Shown here: positions 8,346 through 16,870 of the stretch, in pieces
How the letters are laid out: every line of letters starts with the position of its first letter
Numbering within the stretch: position 1 is the first letter of the stretch
DNA from: Desulfobulbus sp.
Lineage (GTDB): Bacteria > Desulfobacterota > Desulfobulbia > Desulfobulbales > Desulfobulbaceae
Length of the DNA stretch: 64,000 bases
Assembly: GCA_009780825.1 (NCBI GenBank)
Contig: WQZH01000008.1
Span: forward strand, 1 to 64,000
Reading direction: 5' to 3'
Translations under genes and position numbers: made by a program
Notes under the pieces: model-generated
What the model saw: only the letters and a program-made list of their open reading frames with translations
Told to the model about the DNA's origin: nothing
Databases searched by the model: none

Positions 8346-10401
8346 CTGCCAGCTCCATCATTCTGAGTTCCCTGATCCTGTCCCGGTAGCCAGCAGCCTC
8401 TTCGAAGGCCAGTTGCCGGGACGCATCAAACATTTTTTTCTCCAATTCAGCGATTTCGCGCTGAATCTCAGCGACGCTGTGATAGAGGATAACCGGCTCA
8501 GCCGTCGCCGGCAGCAAATGGCCCGCCGGATCCTCGGCGCTCACCCAGCCCGATGCCCTGAGGTGTTGGGCCATGGCGTCTTTAATCTCCGAGATGATGG
8601 TCCGCGGAGTAATGCCGTGCTCCTGATTGTAGCGTTCCTGGATGGTCCGCCGCCGGTTGGTCTCGTCGATGGTGGCCCGCATCGACGGAGTCACGGCATC
8701 GGCGTACAGGATGACCGTTCCTTCGACATTGCGGGCCGCCCGGCCGCAGGTCTGGACCAGAGACCGCTCGGAACGCAGAAAGCCTTCCTTGTCGGCGTCG
8801 AGCACCGCCACCAACGATACCTCCGGAATATCCAGGCCCTCGCGCAGCAGGTTGATACCGATCAGCACGTCGTAATGACGCTGACGCAGGTCACGGATCA
8901 ATTCCACCCGTTCCAGAGTCTTGACGTCTGAGTGGAGATAGCGAACCCGCACCCCCAACTCCTCGTAATATTGGGTCAAATCCTCGGCCATCCGCTTGGT
9001 CAGGGTGGTGACCAATACCGCTTCGTTGCGGGCTGTCCGCACCCGGATCTCCTCCAGCAGGTCATCGACCTGGCTTAAAGCCGGGCGCACCTCGATGCGC
9101 GGGTCGAGCAGGCCGGTGGGCCGAATCAGTTGTTCGACCACCTGGTCTTTGGCACGCTTCAGTTCATAGGGGCCCGGCGTGGCCGAGACATAGACCACCT
9201 GATGGATACGCCGCTCGAATTCGTCAAAGCGCAGCGGCCGGTTGTCCAAGGCGGAAGGCAGCCGGAAACCATATTCCACCAAGGTCTCTTTGCGCGAGCG
9301 ATCACCCTTGTACATGCCGCCGATCTGAGGAACGGCGATGTGCGACTCATCGATGACGAGCAGGTAATCGTCCGGAAAATAATCGAGCAGGTTGGGAGGC
9401 GCCACCCCGGACGGCTTACCGGTGAGATGGCGGCTGTAATTCTCGATGCCGTTACAGTAGCCCAACTCGGCGATCATCTCCAGATCGAACAGGGTGCGCT
9501 GCTCCAGCCGTTGGGCCTCGACCAGCCGGGCCGCACCCTGCAGCTCGCTCAGCCGTACCTGCAGCTCGTCCTGAATCGAACGCATGGCGGACTTGAGATT
9601 CTTCTGGCTGGTGACGAAATGGCTGCCGGGAAAAACCGTCATTTCCTCGACATCGGCCAGGATTTCGCCGCGCAGCGGATCAATCAGGGCGATGGCGTCA
9701 ATGGTGTCGCCGAAAAATTCGACCCGTACCGCCCGCTCTTCCTCGTGCACCGGAAAGATGTCGAGCACGTCGCCCCGCGCCCGGAATGTGCCGCGATGAA
9801 AGGAATAATCGTTGCGCTCGTACAGCATGAAGGCCAAACGCCGCAGCACCTCCTCCATCGGATACTCCTCGCCAACCCGGAGAAAGAGATGCATGTCCCT
9901 GTACTCCTCGGGTGAACCGAGGCCATAGATGCAGGAGACCGAGGCCACGATCAGCACATCGCTCCTGGTCAGCAACGAACGGGTGGCCGAGTGGCGCATC
10001 TTGTCGATGGCGTCGTTGATCGACGAGTCTTTCTCGATATAGGTGTCGGAGGCCGGAATGTAGGCCTCGGGCTGATAGTAGTCGTAATAGGAAACGAAGT
10101 ATTCCACGGCATTGTGGGGAAACAGCTCGCGGAATTCGGCAAAAAGCTGGGCCGCCAGGGTCTTGTTGGGGGCGATCACCAGGGTAGGCCGTTGTACCCG
10201 GGTCACCACTTGGGCCATGGTCAAGGTCTTGCCTGAACCGGTGACTCCCAAAAGAATCTGCTCGCGGACCCCGGCCTTGATGCCGGCGGCCAGTCGGTCG
10301 ATGGCCTCGGGCTGATCGCCGGAAGGGGTGAAATCGGAAACGATCTCGAAGGATCGATGCGTATCGGAGGAGGAGGTGGACACTGAAGCGCTAACAGGCA
10401 A
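8338..10401 (-). CDS. uvrB: UvrABC excinuclease subunit B
   Basis: A 687-residue UvrB, the DNA-damage verification helicase of nucleotide excision repair. It has the Walker [16 protein letters not shown], the beta-hairpin region [17 protein letters not shown], and helicase motifs VIDESH and [19 protein letters not shown]-terminal UVR motif ([19 protein letters not shown]) contacts UvrA and UvrC. Length and order are canonical. The longest frame starts with TTG at 10401; a GTG at 10383 is an alternative, since the first 17 residues are Ser/Thr-rich and not conserved in the family. It leads a unit with the acyltransferase and cbiA. Confidence 0.96.
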   Translation of the reverse strand: MPVSASVSTSSSDTHRSFEIVSDFTPSGDQPEAIDRLAAGIKAGVREQILLGVTGSGKTLTMAQVVTRVQRPTLVIAPNKTLAAQLFAEFRELFPHNAVEYFVSYYDYYQPEAYIPASDTYIEKDSSINDAIDKMRHSATRSLLTRSDVLIVASVSCIYGLGSPEEYRDMHLFLRVGEEYPMEEVLRRLAFMLYERNDYSFHRGTFRARGDVLDIFPVHEEERAVRVEFFGDTIDAIALIDPLRGEILADVEEMTVFPGSHFVTSQKNLKSAMRSIQDELQVRLSELQGAARLVEAQRLEQRTLFDLEMIAELGYCNGIENYSRHLTGKPSGVAPPNLLDYFPDDYLLVIDESHIAVPQIGGMYKGDRSRKETLVEYGFRLPSALDNRPLRFDEFERRIHQVVYVSATPGPYELKRAKDQVVEQLIRPTGLLDPRIEVRPALSQVDDLLEEIRVRTARNEAVLVTTLTKRMAEDLTQYYEELGVRVRYLHSDVKTLERVELIRDLRQRHYDVLIGINLLREGLDIPEVSLVAVLDADKEGFLRSERSLVQTCGRAARNVEGTVILYADAVTPSMRATIDETNRRRTIQERYNQEHGITPRTIISEIKDAMAQHLRASGWVSAEDPAGHLLPATAEPVILYHSVAEIQREIAELEKKMFDASRQLAFEEAAGYRDRIRELRMMELAVG

Positions 10402-10519
10402 GGGTGAGAAGTTGCCCCGATTGATTGGCGACCGTCACGCGCACCTTGACTCCGACCCCGTACCTCTTGTGCGCCTTATCCGCCAATGTTCCCCTCGCTG
10501 CTGCCATGTCTTCTCAAAA

Positions 10520-10795
10520 CGTGGCATCATCCTTCCCGGATGAAGCCCGCTTCTTTTCGATGTGTCATACACAATCCAGAATGTCGGCCACTTAGCAGGG
10601 CTCGGTCACAACGCCGAAAACGCCCTTGCAAAAGGATTCCCTCGCGACCTCCATGGTGGGTGGCGAAGTCAGTGATGACGATGACGTCCGTTTCGGAATA
10701 AAGAGCTTTGACCTTGCTCAAAAAGGGCAGGCTGTCCAGTCTGGGTAGCGCTGGTCTGTGGACTTGAATCCGCTGTGTTTGTTATCATGATACGA
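10520..10795 (-). pseudogene. Decayed, internally deleted copy of the receiver gene found at 16409-16870
   Basis: Base-by-base comparison shows this stretch is a degraded copy of the receiver gene at 16409-16870 in the same orientation. Shared strings include cttcttttcgatg, acacaatccagaat, ataaagagctttgacc and cttgaatc. Homology extends from a few bases beyond the stop codon to the start codon, but about 200 bases of the middle, including the phosphoacceptor region, are missing. Frameshifts and an extra ggtg near 10660 add damage. The remaining open piece (10527-10721) contains SKVKALYSETDVIVIT. No function is expected; it marks an old duplication or recombination at the edge of the neighbouring signalling island. 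Confidence 0.85.
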
Positions 10796-10860
10796 GGCCG
10801 GTCGTCAAGAGTGGACAGCAAAATGATCATGCGACCAGTTGTCGTTCCGCCAATTTTTGT

Positions 10861-11073
10861 TCATAATCGCTGCACTCTCCCAGTCTTTCCCACAACATAA
10901 TCTGCGGGGAAACGACACGTTCTTCTGGTACAGAGGCCCGCAGGGACCGAAAAATTTGTTGCATGGACTACCCAATTCGGCTTTGCATTGCAGGCAAGCC
11001 AACCCAGGATATGACTGACCATGGCCCGGAGAAAATTGCCCCCGTAAACGGCAAGGCGTATATGGTGGCTCAT
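10861..11073 (-). pseudogene. Relic of an IS4-type transposase C-terminus
   Basis: The bases around 10921-11000 align with 130-215 of the first IS relic: tcttctgg, then ttgttgca, then cccaatt-ggctttg in the same order and spacing. Translated on the minus strand this gives GWLACNAKPNW in one frame and LQCKAELGSPCNKF in another. These match the LNFKAKLGSSLQQI segment of the transposase C-terminus. Only a small, frame-broken part survives. It lies directly beside the decayed receiver copy. Confidence 0.6.
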
Positions 11074-11530
11074 CTGTCTATTGACAGGGCAGCATGGTCA
11101 ATGACTTTACTCCCCGCCGGTTACGGATGCCGCTGCCGCTCGGCAGCGCTCCGACCTTGAGAGCTTCCGGGAAGAAAGAAATCCGGTCATGCTGTCGTTT
11201 TTCCTCTTGTTGCTCACGGTGATATTGAGTATGCTCGTTCAAAGCCTTTTCCCTTTGATATTATTGAGAATTTTTGAAAATCCAACCCTTCGGAAAGTAA
11301 AAGGCTTTTCACGATAGGACGCCATGATCTCAATACCATACTGGTCGATCTCCTAGAGCCCAAATCTTCAAGTCAGAGACCCAAGCGACCGACTTTTCTA
11401 TCAATGACGATGAATGAATCCTGACCCTAAGCGAAGGGCTGTGCCCTTGCACCCGGCAGGGAGAAAACATGCCCCAAGGGCTCTCCCCGGCGTCTCCTCT
11501 TGATTCAAGGGGGGCACGGGTGTCGAAGCC
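11074..11530. other. Non-coding stretch at the left edge of the signalling island
   Basis: No convincing gene, RNA or repeat was seen here. The open frames are short and have no recognisable sequence. The AT-rich section 11205-11300 could hold a promoter for the plus-strand block that follows, but no good -35/-10 pair was found. The stretch joins two relics to a gene whose N-terminus looks shortened, so part of it is probably eroded coding sequence. Confidence 0.4.
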
Positions 11531-13039
11531 TTGGGGTTTTGTGATGCGCTGAACGAGGACTGTGTGGAACAGGTTGTGTTTTTTGACGAAGAACTGGCCC
11601 CATCCGAAGCATTGGCCACGAGTCTCGATTTTGCGCGCCTGACGGTCCTGCGCTGGCTTCCCCTGAGAGTTGATAACGGCCGGGCTTGGGTCATCACCCC
11701 CCGCGATGACCATGGCTCGGTGGCGGATGAGGCCCGTGTTCGTTTGGGCGTCCAGGACGTGGATGTTTCCAGGACCACGGACGCCACCCTGACCCGTTTC
11801 ATTGAGCATGCGCAGGATTTGAATCCCGGCTTTCCGATTGAGTCCAGCCGCACCATTCTGGCCAGAACCAGGACCTATCTAGCCGACAGGCGCTCGCAGC
11901 TCGCCAGCTACCGCACGCTTTTGGCCAAAGGCCGCACAGGCCTTGCCATGCTGCGCACAGGCCTTGCCTTGGTGACTGTTTCGCTCGTCCTCATGAAAAT
12001 TTTTGGGATCATGGGGCTGGCCTTGATCCCGGAAGGCTTGTTGATGGTCTGCGGGACGGTTATGGCTGTGGATGGTTTGACCTGGTATATCCCGGCCAGG
12101 CATCTGACCCGGGGCGCGCTGCGCCCCCCGGCGCCGTCAGGCGAGGCCTTTACAATTCCATTCGCTACCCTGGAAAATGGCCGCGTCGTCATCAGGCGTT
12201 CCCCGCCAGTGGCTGGCGCACAGGAGCTGGCACAGGATCATGACAGGCTATCGCCGGTGATGCGTCGGCGCTTTCTGGCCTTGGAGCGCACCGAACTCGC
12301 CCTGGAGCGCACTCGCCTCGCTTTCTTCCGCACCATCATGGCCAAGTCGCGCACCGGCATGGCCCTGGTCCGCACGGGCATCGCGCTGGCTGGCGTTGGC
12401 ATGGTCTTTCAACAGCGCATTCACAATGGATCGGCCGATATTTTGGGCATTGGGCTCATAACGGTTGGAATCGTTCTCATTGCAGAGGGGCTTGGCTGGT
12501 ATCTCTCCGGGCGCAAAAGCAGACAGTTAAGCCAGAGTGAGTCTGAGAAGGCCGGTGAGAAATCCGCAGGCTGGGATATACTCTTCCCGCCTGCTGCCTC
12601 CGAGGAAGCTGAGGAGCATTACCGCTGCGCGCCCGTTATTATGGCCGGGTCGAGCCCCGGCATCTGGGGCACCACGGGGCTGGCCCTGGAGCGTACCCTG
12701 CTCGCCGAACGGCGAAACGTCATGGCCCGCTTCCGTACAAGTCATGCCCGCTCCCGCACAGGCATGGCCTATCTGCGCACAGCGGCCAACTTTGTGGCGG
12801 TGGGTTTAGGTCTTTTGCTGACTGGTCCGGCCAGGGGAATGGGCTGGACCAGCCTTGTATACGCCATTGTTGCCGTGGGGCTTTTGCTTTTTGCCGACGG
12901 GCTCTACTGGATCATCCCGGCCAGGCGCGAACGCTGGCAGTTGCCCTTTTGCGAGAGTCAAATGGAGATCAGTGTACCGGATTATCTGAAGCCGGCCGGA
13001 GAATGGCAAACCTTCATCCTGGAAGACGGCTGTGAGTGA
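11531..13039 (+). CDS. Partial MshEN-like segment fused to three DUF202-type membrane repeats
   Basis: A 502-residue protein. Residues about 15-101 (DEELAPSEALA, RWLPLRVDNGRAWVIT, IEHAQDLNPGFP) resemble the second half of an MshEN/GspE N-terminal domain, a fold that binds cyclic di-GMP in some type II secretion ATPases. Three repeats follow at about 107-190, 247-327 and 383-465. Each has a helix of regularly spaced Arg (RTxLAxxRT pattern), two hydrophobic helices, and a closing [DE]GLxWY/W signature, as in DUF202 inner-membrane proteins. No ATPase motif is present. The TTG start has only a distant ggggggc as ribosome site, and the first MshEN half is absent, so the 5' end may be truncated. 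It overlaps the next gene by eight bases. Function is unknown; a membrane sensor or scaffold is inferred. Confidence 0.7.
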   Translation: MGFCDALNEDCVEQVVFFDEELAPSEALATSLDFARLTVLRWLPLRVDNGRAWVITPRDDHGSVADEARVRLGVQDVDVSRTTDATLTRFIEHAQDLNPGFPIESSRTILARTRTYLADRRSQLASYRTLLAKGRTGLAMLRTGLALVTVSLVLMKIFGIMGLALIPEGLLMVCGTVMAVDGLTWYIPARHLTRGALRPPAPSGEAFTIPFATLENGRVVIRRSPPVAGAQELAQDHDRLSPVMRRRFLALERTELALERTRLAFFRTIMAKSRTGMALVRTGIALAGVGMVFQQRIHNGSADILGIGLITVGIVLIAEGLGWYLSGRKSRQLSQSESEKAGEKSAGWDILFPPAASEEAEEHYRCAPVIMAGSSPGIWGTTGLALERTLLAERRNVMARFRTSHARSRTGMAYLRTAANFVAVGLGLLLTGPARGMGWTSLVYAIVAVGLLLFADGLYWIIPARRERWQLPFCESQMEISVPDYLKPAGEWQTFILEDGCE

Positions 13040-14264
13040 CGTGCGCGATGTGGCGGTGACGGTGCCCTTTGCCTCCCTGATGGACCGGGGACTCGTCACG
13101 CCAAAGGATCTGGAAGCGGCCCAGGAGGCATGGCGCGGGCAGCGCGTGCGACCGGAGGTGTATCTGCGGCAGAGTTTGCGGCTTTCGCGTCAGGATCTGC
13201 GCCAAGCCGTAAGCGATTATTACGCTCTTTCCCCGTTGGCCTACGCGGAATGCCTGCCCGTTCCAGAAGAACTCCTCCGGCTGGCCGATAAGGCGTCTGG
13301 CCCTAAGCGCGGGCTATGGTTTCCCGTGGCCCAAGTGGGTGACGTCATCGTGTTTGCGATAAGCGCCCCGGGTGATCCGGATGCGATGCGGGAAATTGAG
13401 AGTCTTTTTCCTGAGCGGCCCAAGCGGTTTATGGCGTGTCTGAGCGAAGAGGTTTCCTGGTATGCCCAGGACTTCGCGTTCCGCGATATCCTGCGGGGAC
13501 CGGTGGGCGGCCAGCGCACGGTCATGGCCTATTGGCGCAACACCATGGCCATGTGGAGAACAAAGCTGGCCTGCCAGCGGACCAATCTCGCCGCCGGGCG
13601 CACCTGGTTAAACATCATCCGCTGGAGTCTTGGGCTGGTGGGCATGGGAAATACGCTCTTACGGATGAAAGTGCCTGTCAAATACCCTTGGGCCCCTTGG
13701 CTGGCCGTGGTTATCGGCCTCGTGCTGACAGGAGTCGGCGTGTGCGCCTATCTTCGCCTACGGCGGACGTGGCGCGGCTTATTGGGCCATTCCCTGGTGG
13801 AGGCCACCTCCGCCGTCCTGCACTTTCTGGAGGAGTACGACACTCTGGATGCCCCTGCTCCGGCGGATACGGCCCAGAAGAAGAAAACAATGCTTGGCCG
13901 CCTTGGCGACCGCCTCATTAATTATTCCACGCTCACCCTGCCCAGGGGCGGCTACCGGGAGCGCATTACCCTGGCCCGGGAGCGCAATGTCCTGGCCGCG
14001 CAGCGCACTATTTTGGCGTGTTATAGAAATTTGGCCTCCCAAGCCAGGACTGGGCTTGCCTTTTTGCGTACAGGAGTCACGGTCACGATTTTGGGCCTGG
14101 GTCTGGTGACGTATTTCGGACTGGACGTGTGGAGCGTACTGGATGGACTCTTGATTCTCGCGGGCATGGCCATGATCGCCGACGGGGCGGCGTGGTACTG
14201 GCCAGTGCGTGGAGAGAATACGGAAACCCCCCGCTGCATGAGGTTTGAATACGATGACGATTAA
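13032..14264 (+). CDS. MshEN-like domain fused to two DUF202-type membrane repeats
   Basis: A 410-residue companion of the preceding protein. Residues 12-145 look like a full MshEN-type domain (FASLMDRGLVTPKDLEAA, then YLRQSLRLSRQDLRQAV, ALSPLAY and LWFPVAQVGDVIVFAIS). The usual RLGE-type cyclic di-GMP contacts are not evident, so ligand binding is doubtful. Two DUF202-like units follow (about 162-240 and 312-393), each with an Arg-repeat helix (RNTMAMWRTKLACQRTNLA; RERNVLAAQRTILA) and two membrane helices. The second ends ADGAAWYWP. The GTG start overlaps the previous stop (GTGAGTGA), giving tight coupling. The kinase gene overlaps its 3' end. Role unknown; the context implies membrane-linked signalling. 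Confidence 0.75.
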   Translation: MSDVRDVAVTVPFASLMDRGLVTPKDLEAAQEAWRGQRVRPEVYLRQSLRLSRQDLRQAVSDYYALSPLAYAECLPVPEELLRLADKASGPKRGLWFPVAQVGDVIVFAISAPGDPDAMREIESLFPERPKRFMACLSEEVSWYAQDFAFRDILRGPVGGQRTVMAYWRNTMAMWRTKLACQRTNLAAGRTWLNIIRWSLGLVGMGNTLLRMKVPVKYPWAPWLAVVIGLVLTGVGVCAYLRLRRTWRGLLGHSLVEATSAVLHFLEEYDTLDAPAPADTAQKKKTMLGRLGDRLINYSTLTLPRGGYRERITLARERNVLAAQRTILACYRNLASQARTGLAFLRTGVTVTILGLGLVTYFGLDVWSVLDGLLILAGMAMIADGAAWYWPVRGENTETPRCMRFEYDDD

Positions 14265-15663
14265 AAGAACGCTTATCTTACACGGCATTATCATCATCGG
14301 ACTGCTGGCGGCCACCGGACTCTTCGCACTCCACGACGTGGGCAATCTCGTGACCATGACCCGCTTCATGGAGATCCAGGAAAAAATGAACGTCTCCTTT
14401 CTGGAGATGCGTCTTTTGGAGAAGAATTACTTCCTGTTCAAGGACGACCAAGCCATCCATGACATAACCAATAGCATCCGCATGGTCGACGACACCTTGG
14501 ACAACTTGAGCCAGGAGATGGTCAAGACCGTTGGTCAGGCAAAATACCAGGACTTGCGCTATGCGCTTGACGCATACCGGGACAAGGCCAAAGCCATAGC
14601 GGCTTCCAAGGCCAGGGATGAGGATTCGGAGACGGTATTGCGCGAGAGCGGCAGGCGGGTTCTGGAATTTTCCGCAAGCCTCACCGAGAATACCCGCACC
14701 AAGATTGGAGAACTCATTTCCGGCTCCAAACGAGGGCTGCTGGTGTCTTTTCTGCTCTTTTTGGTACTGGCGGTGTTCAGCACGCCCATCATTTTCAGCA
14801 GAATACTGTCTTCCTTGGACAAGATCAGCCGATTGGCCCTGGATGTTTCCCAAGGCCGCTTCCGCAAGATCGAGGGCACGGTGCCCAACAACGAGCTGGG
14901 CGCGGTGATTGCGGCCATGAACACCATGAGTGAGCAACTGAGGTTGCGCGAAGACGAACTGGTGCAGTCCAAGAAACTCAACTCCTTGGGCTTTCTAACC
15001 GCCGGCGTGGCCCACGAGCTGAACAATCCTTTGAACAACATCTCCATGATCTGCCAAACCTATGAGGCCATGTACGATTCCATCGACACCAAAGAACGGC
15101 TGGAGTTCGTGTCTCAGATCGCGAGCGAGGCTGAACGCATCCAGGCCATTGTCATGAGCCTGCTGGACTTTGCCAAGCCAAAGCCCACCATTTTCACGCC
15201 TGGAGGGGTGAACGCCGTGGTTCGCCGGTCGCTTAAGCTTGTGCGCAATACGCTTGATCTCTCAAATATTGACGTGATGCTTGATCTGAGCGCCGGGCTC
15301 CCGTTCGTGAACATGGATGTGAACCAGATCTCCCAGGTCCTGGTAAACCTCTTCAACAACGCCATCCAGGCCATGTCTGCGGGCCAAACCCTGGCCGTGC
15401 GCACACGTGTTTCGTCTGACGGCATGGTGGAAATTGAGGTCCAGGACACCGGACACGGCATGACCCCGGAGACGCTGAACAGCATTTTTGATCCGTTTTT
15501 CAGTACCAAAGGAACGGACGGCACAGGGCTCGGACTCTCCGTGAGTTACGGTATCATCAAGAATCACGGGGGATATATCAACGTGCAAAGCGAAGTTGAC
15601 AAAGGCACCACCTTTGATATATTGTTGCCGACCGCAGAGTCCGGGGAGGTAGAAAATGAGTAA
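14254..15663 (+). CDS. Sensor histidine kinase with helical periplasmic domain
   Basis: A 469-residue membrane kinase. The first transmembrane helix is at about 6-25. A roughly 130-residue, all-helical periplasmic sensor contains EMRLLEKNYFLFKD, and the second transmembrane helix is at about 162-182. HAMP and HisKA follow, with H254 in LTAGVAHELNNPLNNI, then a HATPase with NLFNNAIQA, DTGHGM and GTGLGLSVSYGI. There is no receiver on the chain. The ATG at 14254 was preferred over a TTG at 14245 because tgagg lies at suitable spacing. It overlaps the gene before by 11 bases and the receiver gene after by eight. It is clearly paralogous to the kinase at 21338-22822, sharing the EKN-rich sensor motif and the same kinase core. 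Confidence 0.9.
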   Translation: MTIKRTLILHGIIIIGLLAATGLFALHDVGNLVTMTRFMEIQEKMNVSFLEMRLLEKNYFLFKDDQAIHDITNSIRMVDDTLDNLSQEMVKTVGQAKYQDLRYALDAYRDKAKAIAASKARDEDSETVLRESGRRVLEFSASLTENTRTKIGELISGSKRGLLVSFLLFLVLAVFSTPIIFSRILSSLDKISRLALDVSQGRFRKIEGTVPNNELGAVIAAMNTMSEQLRLREDELVQSKKLNSLGFLTAGVAHELNNPLNNISMICQTYEAMYDSIDTKERLEFVSQIASEAERIQAIVMSLLDFAKPKPTIFTPGGVNAVVRRSLKLVRNTLDLSNIDVMLDLSAGLPFVNMDVNQISQVLVNLFNNAIQAMSAGQTLAVRTRVSSDGMVEIEVQDTGHGMTPETLNSIFDPFFSTKGTDGTGLGLSVSYGIIKNHGGYINVQSEVDKGTTFDILLPTAESGEVENE

Positions 15664-16045
15664 GCCTTGTATTATGGTCGTTGACGACGAAAAAATCGTG
15701 GGGGACATGGCCAAGTTCCACCTGGAGGCAGCGGGCTATGAGGTGGAAACCTTCGTCAACCCCGCGCTGGCATTGGAACGGGCCAAGACCAAGCACTTTG
15801 ACGTTGTGGTTACGGACCTCAAGATGAAGGGCATTGACGGCATGGAAGTGCTGCGAACCGTAAAGGCCCTCTCTCCTTCCACCCAGGTCATCATGATTAC
15901 CGCCTTCGCCCACCTGAGCACCACCGTTGAAGCCTTCCGGGATCAGGTCTTCGAATTCTTCCCCAAGCCGTTCAAACTCAAAGACTTCGTGGCAGCGGTA
16001 AAGCGCGCCTTGGACGCGAAAGACGTCGGGGTCAACCAGGGATAG
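15656..16045 (+). CDS. Single-domain response regulator
   Basis: A 129-residue stand-alone receiver with D10/D11 (VVDDEKIV), phosphoacceptor D54 (VVTDLKMKG), T82 and K104 (FPKPFKLKD). It has no output domain, so it must act by protein contact or as a phosphate relay. The ATG overlaps the kinase stop (ATGAGTAA), which makes the kinase its obvious partner. Its sequence around the phosphorylation site (VVTDLKMKG) and C-terminus (KPFKL) is close to the receiver at 16409-16870, supporting duplication of the whole kinase-receiver pair. Confidence 0.9.
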   Translation: MSKPCIMVVDDEKIVGDMAKFHLEAAGYEVETFVNPALALERAKTKHFDVVVTDLKMKGIDGMEVLRTVKALSPSTQVIMITAFAHLSTTVEAFRDQVFEFFPKPFKLKDFVAAVKRALDAKDVGVNQG

Positions 16046-16408
16046 CCCACGACATAAAAGCGCATTCAGGGCTCACCGCGCAGCGCATCGGCCTTTCTCT
16101 GTGGTTGGGGTATGCTGCGAAGGATGGCTGACCAAGCCATAAGGGGAAAGCAGGCTCCAGCCGGTGAGTCTCTGCGCATCACAGGCGTAGCGGGCCCGCG
16201 GGGGCTTCCCTGTCTCCCGTCCAGTGAGAGGCCTCTCGCTGGCGCGCTCTTCCATCTTCGGCGCCACGCCGCTGGCTGGTGTACAAGCACCGCTCCAGAG
16301 TGGGACGGGCTCTACTGCCCGGAGCCACCGTTATTACCACGGTGGATAAGTGTGGCTGAATTAGAGAACATGGCGGGCAACATTGTGTAGCGTTGCCCGC
16401 ATGGAACA
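16046..16408. other. Intergenic region between convergent receiver genes
   Basis: No gene is supported. Short open frames occur on both strands but none has recognisable sequence or a ribosome site. The right part contains two clean inverted repeats: ccaccgt/acggtgg at 16325-16331 and 16339-16345, and the hairpin listed separately at 16373-16400. The GC-rich, structured look resembles a decayed mobile element or intron flank, but no conserved intron motif could be named. Confidence 0.4.
16373..16400. terminator. Hairpin between convergent genes
   Basis: A perfect 9-base inverted repeat (gcgggcaac at 16373-16381 and gttgcccgc at 16392-16400) encloses a 10-base loop. It sits nine bases beyond the stop of the minus-strand receiver and could end transcription on either strand. 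There is no long U tract, so an intrinsic terminator is only probable. Confidence 0.45.
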
Positions 16409-16870
16409 TCATCCCTCCCGCCTAGCCCTCTGCTTCTTTTCGATGCGCCGTACACAATCCAGAATATCGGCTAGTTTGAAAGGCTTGGTCACGAAGTCGA
16501 AAACGCCCTTCTGAAAGGATTCCCTCGCAACCTCCGTGGTGGCGAAACCCGTGATGACGATGACATCCGTGTCGGGATAAAGAGCTTTGACCTTGCTTAA
16601 AAAAGTCAGGCCATCCGATCCTTCCATCTTGAGATCAGTGATCACCACGTCGAAACCGCGCGTCTCTATTTTAGCCAGGGCCTCGGAGGGCACATTGTAG
16701 GCCTCCACCTCGTATCCTGCCTTCTGAAAGAAGGGCTTGAGCCTCTTGCAGACGATGGGCTCATCATCGAGGAGCAGAATACTGGTACGGCGTCTGTCCG
16801 TCGCCGCCGGGGTCTGTCCGGCCTGGGTCGCGCTACTCTGTGCACTTGAATCAGCTGTATTTGTGGTCAT
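16409..16870 (-). CDS. Single-domain response regulator
   Basis: A 153-residue receiver with an extra Ser/Thr/Gln-rich N-terminal tail of about 28 residues. It has D35/D36 (LLLDDEP), phosphoacceptor D79 (VVITDLKMEG), T107 and K129 (FVTKPFKLAD), and a basic C-terminus (RIEKKQRARREG). No DNA-binding or enzymatic output domain is present. Its start lies inside the 3' end of the dikinase-like gene (20-base overlap), so it is the last gene of the kinase-TauE-TIGR02186-dikinase-like unit. A damaged copy of it lies at 10520-10795. Confidence 0.9.
   Translation of the reverse strand: MTTNTADSSAQSSATQAGQTPAATDRRRTSILLLDDEPIVCKRLKPFFQKAGYEVEAYNVPSEALAKIETRGFDVVITDLKMEGSDGLTFLSKVKALYPDTDVIVITGFATTEVARESFQKGVFDFVTKPFKLADILDCVRRIEKKQRARREG

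Noticed and set aside
16066..16412. Possible group II intron remnant between the receiver genes
   Set aside because: The sequence is structured, but no domain V, no reverse transcriptase piece and no intron boundary motif could be identified.
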